64,000 nucleotides of DNA from Paraglaciecola sp. MB-3u-78 (GTDB lineage: Bacteria > Pseudomonadota > Gammaproteobacteria > Enterobacterales > Alteromonadaceae): the NCBI RefSeq assembly GCF_002835935.1, contig NZ_PJCF01000086.1:310001-374000 (forward strand). The letters are read 5' to 3'. Position 1 is the first letter of the stretch. Every line of letters begins with the position of its first letter. The translations under genes were made by a program, and so were the position numbers. This document shows, piece after piece, positions 8,902-17,166 of the stretch. The notes beneath the pieces were generated by a model. That model did not search any database and was not told where the DNA came from. It was given only the letters and a program-made list of their open reading frames with translations.

Positions 8902-10011
8902 ATGCTAAAGCAGTTAGATAAAATCACTCAAGTCTACTTCCCTCATCGGCAATTATTAATACGCCAAAATGGTGAAGTTAAATATCTCCCTATCTCAACA
9001 TCTATTCAGCTTGTTTTGTCTTTAATTCTGTTAACTATTTTTTCCTGGTTTAGTTATTCAACCATCAAATATTTTTCTTTAAATGCAAAAGTCTCTCAAA
9101 CTAAAGATAATTTGAAACAATCTCAAACTGACTTCAATGCATTATCAGCACAATATCAGACAAAAAATACGCAATTAAATCAACAATTATCTCAACTTCA
9201 ACAACAACAAATAATATTGCAAAACTTATTAGACTCATTACCAGAAAAAATTGCGCCTATTAATACATCAGATGCATCTAAGCCTCTTAATAATTCAAAT
9301 GATAATACGCAAACTACTGATAATTCCGTTTTAAAAAATTTAATTCAGGTTAAAAATAGACTTGATTCACTTGAAACAGTGCAAAAAAATAGCTTTGATA
9401 AAATGTCATTACAAATCAGTAAAAGAAAACAGCAACTGATTCAAGCATTTTATTTAACAGGCATAAGTATCGATATGATTCACCATCAACCCATTTATGC
9501 ACAGGGTGGTCCATTATTTGAACTGAGTGAAAACACAACTGATAAATATCATCATCTTACTAACGAACTGATTGAATTAAGGCAGTTGGAGACTTCGCTA
9601 AAGAATGTGCCAATAAAATTACCTGCAAAAAATTATTATATTTCGAGTACATATGGTTATCGTAAAGACCCTTTTGTTAACAAAAAAGCCATGCATAAAG
9701 GGATTGATATGGCTGGGTGGATTAAAACTGAGATTTATGCGCCGGCCGATGGAAAAGTTATACGTGCAGGTAAAAATGGTAGTTATGGTAACTTTATTGA
9801 AATAGATCATTTAAATGGATTTACAACACGCTATGGTCATCTATACAAGGTAAAAGTTAAAAAAGACGAATATGTCAGTGAGGATTTTGTGATCGGCCTT
9901 ATGGGCAGTACAGGACGCAGCACCAGTACTCATTTGCATTATGAAGTTCTTTTTGATGATAAAACAATCAATCCATTAAAACTGACAAAGGCGCTCAAAC
10001 ATGTTCTCTAA
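8902..10011 (+). CDS. M23 family metallopeptidase (LytM domain) with coiled coil
   Basis: A 369-residue envelope protein. Residues about 32-55 form one transmembrane helix, followed by a Gln/Asn-rich coiled coil (residues about 60-120) and a second coiled segment, then a C-terminal LytM domain. The zinc-binding residues of an active M23 endopeptidase are present: HKGID (HxxxD) and the STHLHYEV HxH motif, with YGHL between. Such enzymes cut peptide cross-links in peptidoglycan. The gene overlaps the bactofilin gene by 11 bases, a pairing known in other bacteria where bactofilin positions an M23 peptidase and affects cell shape. That role here is inference. Confidence 0.9.
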   Translation: MLKQLDKITQVYFPHRQLLIRQNGEVKYLPISTSIQLVLSLILLTIFSWFSYSTIKYFSLNAKVSQTKDNLKQSQTDFNALSAQYQTKNTQLNQQLSQLQQQQIILQNLLDSLPEKIAPINTSDASKPLNNSNDNTQTTDNSVLKNLIQVKNRLDSLETVQKNSFDKMSLQISKRKQQLIQAFYLTGISIDMIHHQPIYAQGGPLFELSENTTDKYHHLTNELIELRQLETSLKNVPIKLPAKNYYISSTYGYRKDPFVNKKAMHKGIDMAGWIKTEIYAPADGKVIRAGKNGSYGNFIEIDHLNGFTTRYGHLYKVKVKKDEYVSEDFVIGLMGSTGRSTSTHLHYEVLFDDKTINPLKLTKALKHVL

Positions 10012-10414
10012 AAACAAAAATATTCAAAGCCCTGCAATAGTAAACAAAAATAGCCCACCCTCTATTATTGGGGGGGATGTAGTGATTCAAGGTAATGTCA
10101 CCAGTCAAGGTTTGGTGCAATTAGATGGTAAATTTGAAGGTGAAATTCATATTCATAGCCTCTCTGTTGGAGAACTAGGCTGGGTTGATGGTATAATTGA
10201 CGCGCAAGAGGTTGTTATTAAGGGCAAAGTTACGGGTGCTATTCATGCCATTAAAGTGACGTTAGAGAAAACAGCTGATGTCAGTGGTGATATTACGCAT
10301 CATTCCATTAGCATTGCAAGCGGAGCAAAAGTAAATGGTAGTATCACACAAATAAATGAAGAGCAAAAAGTGGCGGACCTGAACAGTAAAAAAGCAACTG
10401 AAAAAGCGGGATAA
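10001..10414 (+). CDS. Bactofilin (polymer-forming cytoskeletal protein)
   Basis: A 137-residue protein of the bactofilin (DUF583) family, which forms nucleotide-independent filaments at the membrane. The central part shows the repeating beta-helix pattern: GGDVVIQGNVTSQGLVQLDG, then GEIHIHSLSVGELG and EVVIKGKVTGAIHAIKVTL. Short charged N- and C-terminal tails flank the core, as is usual. It overlaps the upstream M23 peptidase gene, so the two are translationally coupled and probably work together on the cell wall. Confidence 0.92.
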   Translation: MFSKNKNIQSPAIVNKNSPPSIIGGDVVIQGNVTSQGLVQLDGKFEGEIHIHSLSVGELGWVDGIIDAQEVVIKGKVTGAIHAIKVTLEKTADVSGDITHHSISIASGAKVNGSITQINEEQKVADLNSKKATEKAG

Positions 10415-10914
10415 CATTTAAAATAGATTATATGTAAAACAAAACGACATTTTTCGTAAAATCAAAATTCATCTTGCCGCATATTTTCCAGATTGAAATC
10501 TCTTCTATGCAAATGGGTTTATGAATGTGGGCCTATGAAAAGGGGTTAAGCCATTTGATCATTAAAACTTTATTTACTAACTTTGATGTATGCTCAGGCC
10601 ACTACGAATAGAATGCAAAAATACTTGTTACCATGCGATAAACAGAGGAAGCTATCGTGCAATTCTCTCTTGGCTAGCAGAAAGTTGCGTTGAAGTTCAC
10701 TGAAGCTTTAGGAGTCGATATTAGCGCCAATTGTATGCGCAGTAAGTAGCTAAAAATAACATGAACACCACAGCGCTGAGAATTGAAAGATTACAAACCC
10801 TTGACGAGTCAGCATAAAGCATAGCCAGCTTAGCAACTGGCTGATATGTTATTTACGTCAAAGTCGCTCGGTAATTAGACCGACACTATCCCTTGGTAAT
10901 CACACTAATTCAGT
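10415..10914. other. 500-base intergenic region
   Basis: Separates the bactofilin gene from the convergent rpiA. Apart from a short RAYT-like remnant (10623-10703) it shows only small hairpins, for example AGCCAG paired with CTGGCT around 10820-10840 and TCGGT with ACCGA around 10867-10882. These could help end transcription from either side, but none has a clear T-run. I see no complete gene. Confidence 0.6.
10623..10703 (+). pseudogene. Short RAYT-like N-terminal remnant
   Basis: Translation of this stretch gives YHAINRGSYRAILSWLAES followed by a stop. The pattern YHxINRGxYR is the conserved start of REP-associated transposases. It is only about 27 codons long with no continuation, so it is at most a fossil. 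It is on the same strand as the larger RAYT remnant at 7.1 kb, but its sequence differs from it, so it is a separate decayed copy. Confidence 0.4.
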
Positions 10915-11571
10915 TTAGTTGACTGTTTCAACCCCGTTATTGGTGCCAATCAATACTATGTCAGCGCCGCGAAGAGCGAACAATCCATTAGTGACCACAC
11001 CTACTATGGCATTAAGCTGCCTTTCAAGTTCTACTGGGTTTAGAATTTTTAGATTATATACATCTAAAATGACATTGCCGTTGTCAGTGACGACACCTTG
11101 GCGATAGGTGGGGTCGCCACCCAGTTTGAGTATTTCTCTGGCCACATAAGAGCGAGCCATGGGGATCACTTCAACTGGCAGTGGGAATTTCCCTAACATG
11201 GGTACTTGTTTGGTATCGTCAATAATACAAATAAATTTCTCAGCCACAGCAGCAACAATTTTCTCTCTAGTGAGAGCTGCCCCCCCGCCTTTTATCATAT
11301 GTTTGTGTTGGGTTATTTCGTCTGCACCGTCTACATATATATCAAATTTGTCTACTGAATTCAGGTCAAACACTTCAATGCCCATCGCTTTCAAGCGTTC
11401 TGTGGAGGCATCTGAACTAGACACGGTACCTTGAATATTATGTTTAACTTCAGCCAGTGCATCGATAAAATAATTAACAGTGGAACCTGTGCCGACACCC
11501 ACAATAGTGTCTTTTTTTACATATTTTAAGGCTGCTTGGGCAGCGGCTTTCTTTTTTTCATCTTGTGTCAT
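10915..11571 (-). CDS. rpiA: Ribose-5-phosphate isomerase A
   Basis: A cytoplasmic enzyme that interconverts ribose 5-phosphate and ribulose 5-phosphate in the pentose phosphate pathway. At 218 residues it has the standard length. Visible family motifs are [13 protein letters not shown] (phosphate binding), YVDGADEI (catalytic Asp) and [13 protein letters not shown] (catalytic Glu and Lys). It lies 62 bases after fau in the same direction. In E. coli the order is zapA-ssrS-fau-serA-rpiA, so the linkage to fau is ancestral, with serA absent here. It also completes a route with the nucleoside hydrolase and ribokinase upstream. Confidence 0.96.
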   Translation of the reverse strand: MTQDEKKKAAAQAALKYVKKDTIVGVGTGSTVNYFIDALAEVKHNIQGTVSSSDASTERLKAMGIEVFDLNSVDKFDIYVDGADEITQHKHMIKGGGAALTREKIVAAVAEKFICIIDDTKQVPMLGKFPLPVEVIPMARSYVAREILKLGGDPTYRQGVVTDNGNVILDVYNLKILNPVELERQLNAIVGVVTNGLFALRGADIVLIGTNNGVETVN

Positions 11572-11633
11572 TGTCTATGGGACCTGTTGATTGTTAAAAC
11601 CGTGGGTGGCTAAAGTGTAACTCAAGCAATAGG

Positions 11634-12242
11634 TTAACTAACATCAAAAAATTGATCTGGCGTGGCAATAGCATTTAATGGAATATCCCAACTATCGGTG
11701 AGTAACTGATCAGTTTGCTGGCAAGTATGCGCCAATCCAATAAGTTGAGTGGGTAGTGAGTCACGACGTATAGGCGCTAAGGTTCGATCATAATATCCGC
11801 CCCCCATACCTAATCTATTGCCTTTAGCATCAAAAGCGACCAGTGGCGTTAGGATCAGTTCAATGTTATCTAGAGTATGTATGTTTGTGCTGTTGGCAAT
11901 AGGCTCATCTATGCCATAAACGTTTTTACGTGTAGGTGACTTAGGATGGTACTCAACAAACAGCAGATGCCCTTTACTAAAAGGGTGCAATACAGGTAAT
12001 AACACCCTTTTACCTTGTTGCCAGCAGTAGTCAATAATTGCTACTGGGTCAATCTCACCATCATTTGCAATGTAACAGGCAATAGTTTTTGACTGAGCAA
12101 GTGTGGTTGATGTAAGACATGTTTTTAATAGGTTGTGTGCTGCAGTAGATTGTTCTTTAGAAGACAATGCCTGACGTTTTTTACGGTAATCACTACGTAT
12201 TGCCTGCCTTTGCGATGTTTCTAAGCCTAGTAATTTATGCAC
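11634..12242 (-). CDS. fau: 5-formyltetrahydrofolate cyclo-ligase
   Basis: A cytoplasmic ATP-dependent enzyme that converts 5-formyl-THF to 5,10-methenyl-THF. It has 202 residues with the basic N-terminal SDYRKKRQAL segment, CYIANDGEIDP, TPLVAFDAKGNRLGMG and the GGGYYDRTL nucleotide-binding signature. The start is a GTG at 12242 that overlaps the last codons of the histidine kinase gene, so translation is probably coupled to that gene. In many gammaproteobacteria fau directly follows 6S RNA. Here four genes separate it from the ssrS gene at 16.8-17.0 kb, but orientation is retained. Confidence 0.94.
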   Translation of the reverse strand: MHKLLGLETSQRQAIRSDYRKKRQALSSKEQSTAAHNLLKTCLTSTTLAQSKTIACYIANDGEIDPVAIIDYCWQQGKRVLLPVLHPFSKGHLLFVEYHPKSPTRKNVYGIDEPIANSTNIHTLDNIELILTPLVAFDAKGNRLGMGGGYYDRTLAPIRRDSLPTQLIGLAHTCQQTDQLLTDSWDIPLNAIATPDQFFDVS

Positions 12243-13863
12243 TTGGCAAAACTGGAATAAAGCGGTTTAACGTTTGCACCAGCTTTTCTTTTTCTATGGG
12301 TTTACACAAATACTCATCCCAAATTTTGTTGTTTTCTGCAACATTGTGTTGATTAAAGACATCGGCTGATAAAGCCACTATGGGAATATTGGGATGAGTA
12401 TGTTTAATTTTTTCAGAGGCCTGACGACCATCAATACCGGGTAAATGAATGTCCATGAAAATTAGGTCAAAATGTCTGTTGCTGATAATCTCAATAGCTT
12501 CTTCTCCTGTCCCCACAATGATAATCGGAATATCTAATGATTCAAATATTGCTAGCATAACTGCTTGATTAATTTCATTATCTTCGACTAAGAGTACTTT
12601 ACTACTGTGATTAAAACTTGCTTTATCAGGCGAGGGATTAAGGTCTTCATTTGAAATTGTGATGTCACTTTGCAGAGGTAACTGGACTTTAAAAATACTA
12701 CCTGAGCCTAAGTTACTCAGAACATTTATTGTGCCGCCTAAAATGTCAACTAAACCTTGTGTAATCGACAAGCCTAAACCACTTCCTTCGGAACTTTTAG
12801 CTTGTCCGACTTGCTGGAACTTATTGAACAGTTTTGTTTGATCTATGGATGATATGCCTGCTCCTTGATCGGCGACTGTGATCACAAATTGTTCATTATT
12901 AAGTGAAAGCTCAATCTTGACCCACTTACCGCTATTAGTAAATTTAATTGCATTGTGGGCCAAATTAGTAATAATTTGGCTGATTTTGGCTTGATCAATA
13001 GTCAAGTGAGTCGGCAAGTTATCACTGACATCTACAGAGAACTCGACCTCTTTTTCGTTAGCCGTAATGGCTAACATTCCTTCTAAATCTTTAATAAACG
13101 TTCTTAAACAAATAGATTCGAACTCGACTTGCATCATTCCAGCTTCAATTTTATTTAAATCTATAACCGAGTTCACCACGCTTAGCAGTCGTCGACCTGA
13201 ATAGTCGATATGGCCTATGTATTCAGAAAACTTTACAGGTAATGTGTGATATTTAAAGTTATCTAACATCAAACGACTAAAACCGATAATAGCATTGAGT
13301 GGCGTACGCAACTCATGACTCATGTTAGATAAAAATTCAGTCTTATGTTGGTTGGCTACCTCAAGCTCTTTTATTTTTTTTCGCAATTCCATTTGTGAAA
13401 TGACGGATCTGCCTAAGACTTCAAGAGCTTGACGTTGATCTTGGGTTAATTTATTCGGTTTGTCATCAATTACGCATAATGTGCCAATGGCATGTCCGTC
13501 TGGGCTTACTAATTGTGTACCTGCATAAAATCGAATATTAGGTGCAGAGGTAACCAAAGGATTATCAAAGAAACGTTTATCTTTAAGAGTATCTTCTACC
13601 TCAAAAATTTCTTTTTGATGAATAGCATGGGCGCAGAAAGCGATATCTCTTGAGATTTCTTTTGCGTCTAATCCCACCTTGGATTTAAACCACTGTCTGT
13701 CTGAATCAACCAAGCTGATTAAGGTAATCGGGGTATTACAAATTTGAGCGGCAAGTTGGGTTAAATCGTCAAATATTTTTTCTGCTTCAGTGTCTAAGAC
13801 ATCATAGTCGTAGAGTGCTTTTAAACGAGTGATTTCGTCTATTGATGGGGAAACAATTTTCAT
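12235..13863 (-). CDS. GAF-domain hybrid sensor histidine kinase with receiver domain
   Basis: From N to C: a GAF domain (about residues 10-150), a HisKA domain with the phospho-acceptor His in FLSNMSHELRTPLNAIIGFS, a HATPase domain with DQGAGIS and GSGLGLSITQGLVDILGG, and a receiver domain with the phospho-acceptor Asp in LIFMDIHLPGIDG and a conserved KP near the end. There is no membrane segment, so it is a cytoplasmic sensor of unknown ligand. The start is uncertain. ATG 13863 has no ribosome-binding site because a hexanucleotide repeat precedes it, whereas TTG 13905 has AAGG 8 bases upstream and would translate the repeat as Asn-Ile pairs. The stop overlaps fau. No dedicated response regulator gene is adjacent. 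Confidence 0.88.
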   Translation of the reverse strand: MKIVSPSIDEITRLKALYDYDVLDTEAEKIFDDLTQLAAQICNTPITLISLVDSDRQWFKSKVGLDAKEISRDIAFCAHAIHQKEIFEVEDTLKDKRFFDNPLVTSAPNIRFYAGTQLVSPDGHAIGTLCVIDDKPNKLTQDQRQALEVLGRSVISQMELRKKIKELEVANQHKTEFLSNMSHELRTPLNAIIGFSRLMLDNFKYHTLPVKFSEYIGHIDYSGRRLLSVVNSVIDLNKIEAGMMQVEFESICLRTFIKDLEGMLAITANEKEVEFSVDVSDNLPTHLTIDQAKISQIITNLAHNAIKFTNSGKWVKIELSLNNEQFVITVADQGAGISSIDQTKLFNKFQQVGQAKSSEGSGLGLSITQGLVDILGGTINVLSNLGSGSIFKVQLPLQSDITISNEDLNPSPDKASFNHSSKVLLVEDNEINQAVMLAIFESLDIPIIIVGTGEEAIEIISNRHFDLIFMDIHLPGIDGRQASEKIKHTHPNIPIVALSADVFNQHNVAENNKIWDEYLCKPIEKEKLVQTLNRFIPVLPSA

Positions 13864-13892
13864 ATTTATATTTATATTTATATTTATATTTA
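13863..13892. repeat. Hexanucleotide microsatellite, five copies of TATTTA
   Basis: Five uninterrupted copies of a 6-bp unit (TATTTA on the plus strand, TAAATA in the sense of the kinase gene) end exactly at the ATG of the hybrid kinase gene. Because the unit is a multiple of three it would not shift the frame. Copy-number change would alter the spacing of the leader or the number of Asn-Ile pairs at the N-terminus. Confidence 0.9.
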
Positions 13893-13948
13893 ATTGGTCT
13901 CGCAATAACAAGACCTTAACATAATTAATTAATGCTACCTAAGCCGAA

Positions 13949-14890
13949 TTAGCGATTGTAGGTATCCAAATACAACTGAGTCAAACGTTCATTATCCACT
14001 TTGGTTGCTACATTGATTGTCTGGGCATTGAGCCAATCAGGGCTAGCTGTGGTGTTAGGCAACGCAATTGAGGTTTGGCCAATGTTTAAAGGATCAGTCG
14101 ATACTCTTGCATGGCCGGTTTGCAATCCGAACAAGCTTGGATCGACTAAATGGGCAAGAGGCATAGCATCGTGGAAAAAGCACACATCTTCGTCTCTATT
14201 TTGTGAGTAAAACTTCACGTAAAATTGTGCGGCATCATGCACAAAACCACCTAATTTAGGATTATTTTGTTTAAGCTGAGTTAAAAAATCTGGGCTGAAA
14301 GGGCAAGAGTTGGTGACATCCAAACCGAACATGTTTAGTTCCCATGACGCACCAAACACAATTTCAGCCGCGTATGCGTCGTTCCAAATATTGGCTTCTG
14401 CCACCGGTGTAACGTTACCAGGTACAAACGCAGCACCACCCATCACAGATACTGCCTTGAGCAGGTTAGGCAGTTCAGGTTCAAGACGTAAGGCCAACGC
14501 TAAATTGCCTAATGGGCCAATTGCGACCACAGTGATTTCGCCGGGGTATTTACGTGCCATATCGACTATAAACTGCGCTGAACTGCGTGGGTCTAGTTCA
14601 CCCTTAGCAGGGGGGAAGTTGATATTACCAAAGCCATCATCGCCGTGCACAAAATGTGCATATCCCGACTCTTTTCCTACCCAAGGCATACCAACACCCT
14701 TACATACAGGAATATCTTTGTTAGCCAAGGCACATAAAGTAATCGCATTTTTGGCTGCCATTTCAACAGGCACATTGCCGAATACAGTCGTTAACCCTAG
14801 TACATCGATTTCAGGGTGTTGGAAGGCAAAGAAAATTGCCATTGCATCATCAATACCCGGATCGGTATCTAGTATAATTTTGTGGCTCAT
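13949..14890 (-). CDS. Nucleoside hydrolase (ribonucleoside hydrolase, IUNH family)
   Basis: A 313-residue enzyme that cleaves ribonucleosides to a free base and ribose. The calcium-binding signature DTDPGIDDAMAI is at residues 8-19, TTVFGN follows, and the C-terminal catalytic His lies in FFHDAMPLAHL. Length and motifs are those of RihA/RihB/IunH; which nucleoside is preferred cannot be told. Its ribosome-binding site GGGAGA lies in the last copy of the 86-bp repeat array that separates it from ribokinase. The two genes are in the same direction and form a salvage pair: ribose released here is phosphorylated by RbsK. Confidence 0.92.
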   Translation of the reverse strand: MSHKIILDTDPGIDDAMAIFFAFQHPEIDVLGLTTVFGNVPVEMAAKNAITLCALANKDIPVCKGVGMPWVGKESGYAHFVHGDDGFGNINFPPAKGELDPRSSAQFIVDMARKYPGEITVVAIGPLGNLALALRLEPELPNLLKAVSVMGGAAFVPGNVTPVAEANIWNDAYAAEIVFGASWELNMFGLDVTNSCPFSPDFLTQLKQNNPKLGGFVHDAAQFYVKFYSQNRDEDVCFFHDAMPLAHLVDPSLFGLQTGHARVSTDPLNIGQTSIALPNTTASPDWLNAQTINVATKVDNERLTQLYLDTYNR

Positions 14891-14894
14891 TTAT

Positions 14895-15325
14895 TGTCTC
14901 CCTGAAAGGTTTTGTTAAACGAGAAAACGGTTCACGTCTTCTTTGTTAGGTATAGTATAAATTGCGTCGCACCCATCTAGTGTCTCCCAGAAAGGTTTTG
15001 TTTAGCGAGAAAACGGTTCACGTCTTCTTTATTAGGTATAGTATAAATTGCGGCGCACCCATCTAGTGTCTCCTTGAAAGGTTTTGTTTAGCGAGAAAAC
15101 GATTCACGTCTTCTTTATTAGGTATAGTATAAATTGCGCCGCACCCATCTAGTGTCTCCCTGAAAGGTTATTGTTTAGCGAGAAAACGATTCACGTCTTC
15201 TTTGTTAGGTATAGTATAAATTGCGCCGCACCCATCTAGTGTCTCCCTGAAAGGTTTTGTTTAGCGAGAAAACGATTCACGTCTTCTTTATTAGGTATAG
15301 TATAAATTGCGCCGCACCCATCTAG
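14895..15325. repeat. Five tandem 86-bp copies of the ribokinase 3' end
   Basis: Units begin at 14895, 14981, 15067, 15153 and 15240, with period 86 (one of 87). A sixth, original unit starts at 15326 inside rbsK. In the minus sense each unit runs from ATGGGTGCGGC to GGGAGACACTAG, that is, from the codons for MGAAQ near the end of RbsK through its stop codon. All five extra copies share a 5-base TATAA insertion absent from the gene copy, so they were amplified from one altered unit. Each junction places GGGAG 7 bases before an ATG, giving up to five 14-codon mini reading frames. Confidence 0.93.
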
Positions 15326-16230
15326 TGTCTCCCTGAAAGGTTTTGTTTAGCGAGAAAACGATTCACGTCTTCTTTATTAGGTATAGATTGTGCCGCACCC
15401 ATTTTCATAACGGCCAATGCAGAGGCTGCACAAGCACGAATTAATGCGGTTTTTGAATCGGCATGGTTACTGTAAGCAGATAAAAAATAGCCAATAAATG
15501 TATCGCCTGCTGCTGTTGTATCTACCGCGTCAACTTCAAAAGCGGGCACGTTAATAGTTTTGTCTTTCTTGAGCATACGCACCCCAGCTTTACCCAAAGT
15601 AATCAGTACTTCAGCATGTGGCCAGTCTTGACGAAAGTAGTCTTCCATTTTATCTAAATCTTGGCGCCCAGAGATCTCTTCAGCTTCCACTTCGTTGACA
15701 ATTAATAAATCTATACATTCATGTGGCAGATGTTTGACTGACTCTGTCATAGGTGCAGGGTTAAAGGCTACCTTTAAGCCTTTTGCTTTGGCTTGGCTCA
15801 GCACTTGGTCAATATTGTTGGTTTCATTTTGCGTCAATACCCAATCTGCAGATTTTACAATATCTAATGCATACATGATGTCTTTAGGTGTCATTTCATG
15901 ATTGGCACCGCCAAACAATACTATGGCATTTTCAGCCGAAGGGGTGACTTGAATAATCGCATGGCCAGAAGCGGTTTCAGTACATGTGACATGTTTACAA
16001 TCAATACCATCACGGATCATGGTTTGTTTGAAAGCGACGTCCGTTTCGTTAATCTTACCCACATGGCGAACTTCAGAGCCAGCTCTAGCTAACGCTATGG
16101 ACTGATTCGCTCCCTTTCCGCCCAGTAAACACTGGTAATGGCTGGATGCGATGGTTTCACCGGGCTGAACGAAGTGATCTACCTGATAGACATGGTCGAT
16201 GTTGATTGAACCAAAATTGATAATGGCCAT
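15322..16230 (-). CDS. rbsK: Ribokinase
   Basis: A PfkB-family sugar kinase of 302 residues that phosphorylates ribose to ribose 5-phosphate in the cytoplasm. It shows the N-terminal substrate-binding motif GGKGANQSIALARAG (residues about 38-52) and the ATP/catalytic motif DTTAAGDTFIGYF with the general-base Asp. The TAG stop is directly followed by ATG of the first extra repeat unit. It is transcribed toward the nucleoside hydrolase, and a perfect 12-bp palindrome lies about 90 bases upstream. RbsK versus another pentose or nucleoside kinase of the family is judged by motif and context. Confidence 0.9.
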   Translation of the reverse strand: MAIINFGSINIDHVYQVDHFVQPGETIASSHYQCLLGGKGANQSIALARAGSEVRHVGKINETDVAFKQTMIRDGIDCKHVTCTETASGHAIIQVTPSAENAIVLFGGANHEMTPKDIMYALDIVKSADWVLTQNETNNIDQVLSQAKAKGLKVAFNPAPMTESVKHLPHECIDLLIVNEVEAEEISGRQDLDKMEDYFRQDWPHAEVLITLGKAGVRMLKKDKTINVPAFEVDAVDTTAAGDTFIGYFLSAYSNHADSKTALIRACAASALAVMKMGAAQSIPNKEDVNRFLAKQNLSGRH

Positions 16231-16320
16231 AATGCGCTGCTTTGCCTCTTGTTTTAAAGTTCTGATTTGGAATTTATTCTAGCCGAATAAAAACAAATAA
16301 TAACCTTTAATTGAAAAGTT

Positions 16321-16332
16321 GACCATTTGGTC
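16321..16332. promoter_or_regulatory. Palindrome, possible operator upstream of rbsK
   Basis: GACCATTTGGTC is a dyad with 5-bp arms and a two-base centre. It lies about 90 bases upstream of the rbsK start and just past the stop of the preceding gene. It could bind a dimeric repressor of the nucleoside/ribose genes, but no regulator gene is nearby and a 12-bp palindrome can occur by chance. Confidence 0.3.
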
Positions 16333-16370
16333 CAGAAGCAATTATATTGATTTTTACTGTGACAGCAAAT

Positions 16371-16784
16371 TTATCTACGTAAAAAGGCGGTTAATTTATG
16401 CATAAACCCAGTTTTGGTGACATAGGGGGAAGTATTGGTTAAAAATAATCTTAAAGATACTGTGGCACCATGACCCCATGGCCACCAAGCAGCCATGACT
16501 TTTGGATGGCGTTCAATATTGCTACTGAATAGTTTTTGTTGTTTCACTAATTTCGAAAATGCACCGGCGTAATGCTTGACTTCTTCCGGGGCTTTTTTGA
16601 TGGTTTTAACATCCCAGTACACAGGTAAAACCTGCTGTAAGGTAAATAATACTTGGTCTTGTTTATCTACTGAGAACTCAGCGAGCATCACTTTATCAAA
16701 ATCATCATATTTCCATTTAACCACAGCAGCCAAGGCTGCTATCACATCTTTTCCGTAAGTTTGTATTTGTTCTTCTTGATTCAT
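16371..16784 (-). CDS. Uncharacterised 137-residue protein
   Basis: I do not recognise this protein. It is probably soluble, with no signal peptide or membrane helix. It is rich in aromatic residues in the C-terminal half (MAAWWPWGHGA) and ends in a basic tail. It lies directly downstream of the 6S RNA gene, in the position where fau is found in many relatives, and upstream of ribokinase in the same direction. Codon use looks like that of its neighbours, so it is probably a real gene. Function unknown. Confidence 0.6.
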   Translation of the reverse strand: MNQEEQIQTYGKDVIAALAAVVKWKYDDFDKVMLAEFSVDKQDQVLFTLQQVLPVYWDVKTIKKAPEEVKHYAGAFSKLVKQQKLFSSNIERHPKVMAAWWPWGHGATVSLRLFLTNTSPYVTKTGFMHKLTAFLRR

Positions 16785-16819
16785 AAAACGTCGGGTCTCA
16801 ATCTATTCTTAATAGTTTG

Positions 16820-17004
16820 GATGCCTCCCAAAATGCCGCTGTCTAGTAATAAGCCCGTGAACCGAAAGTTCAGGGCGGAAGTATCATCACTACCTTAGGC
16901 TTCTTGATACGAGCCAAGCTTGCACAATAGTAGTGGAATCAACTCCCTAGGTAAAAAGCATCGGCCAGGGACAAAACTGAACTGGCAAACATCCCAGGAG
17001 ACGT
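16820..17004 (-). ncRNA. ssrS: 6S RNA
   Basis: Read on the minus strand, this segment of about 184 bases matches the 6S RNA plan. The closing stem pairs GTCTCCTGGGATG (5' side, 17002-16990) with CATTTTGGGAGGC (3' side, near 16835-16823), using several G-U pairs. Further blocks resemble E. coli 6S in order: GTCCCTGGCCGATG, GAAGCCTAAGG, CCTGAAC with GGTTCACGGG, and GCGGCATTTTGGGAGGC. It lies between divergent ygfB and downstream genes that include fau, the conserved neighbourhood of ssrS. 6S RNA binds sigma-70 RNA polymerase and damps transcription in stationary phase. Exact ends are estimated. Confidence 0.85.
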
Positions 17005-17166
17005 AGAAAACTGTTTGTTATTTGACTGGTAAATAACTAGTCATCCTTCAAACATGACCATTTAATCAGTTAGCAGTCAGATATACTACCCCTATCGCAT
17101 CCGCTAACGTGTATTTGCCTTCTTGAGAGTGGTAGAATTGCCTGGTCCAATGATTGAGAGAGAATT

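Noticed and set aside
14895-15411. CRISPR-like periodic repeat
   Set aside because: The units are contiguous 86-bp tandem copies of coding sequence with no variable spacers and no cas genes.
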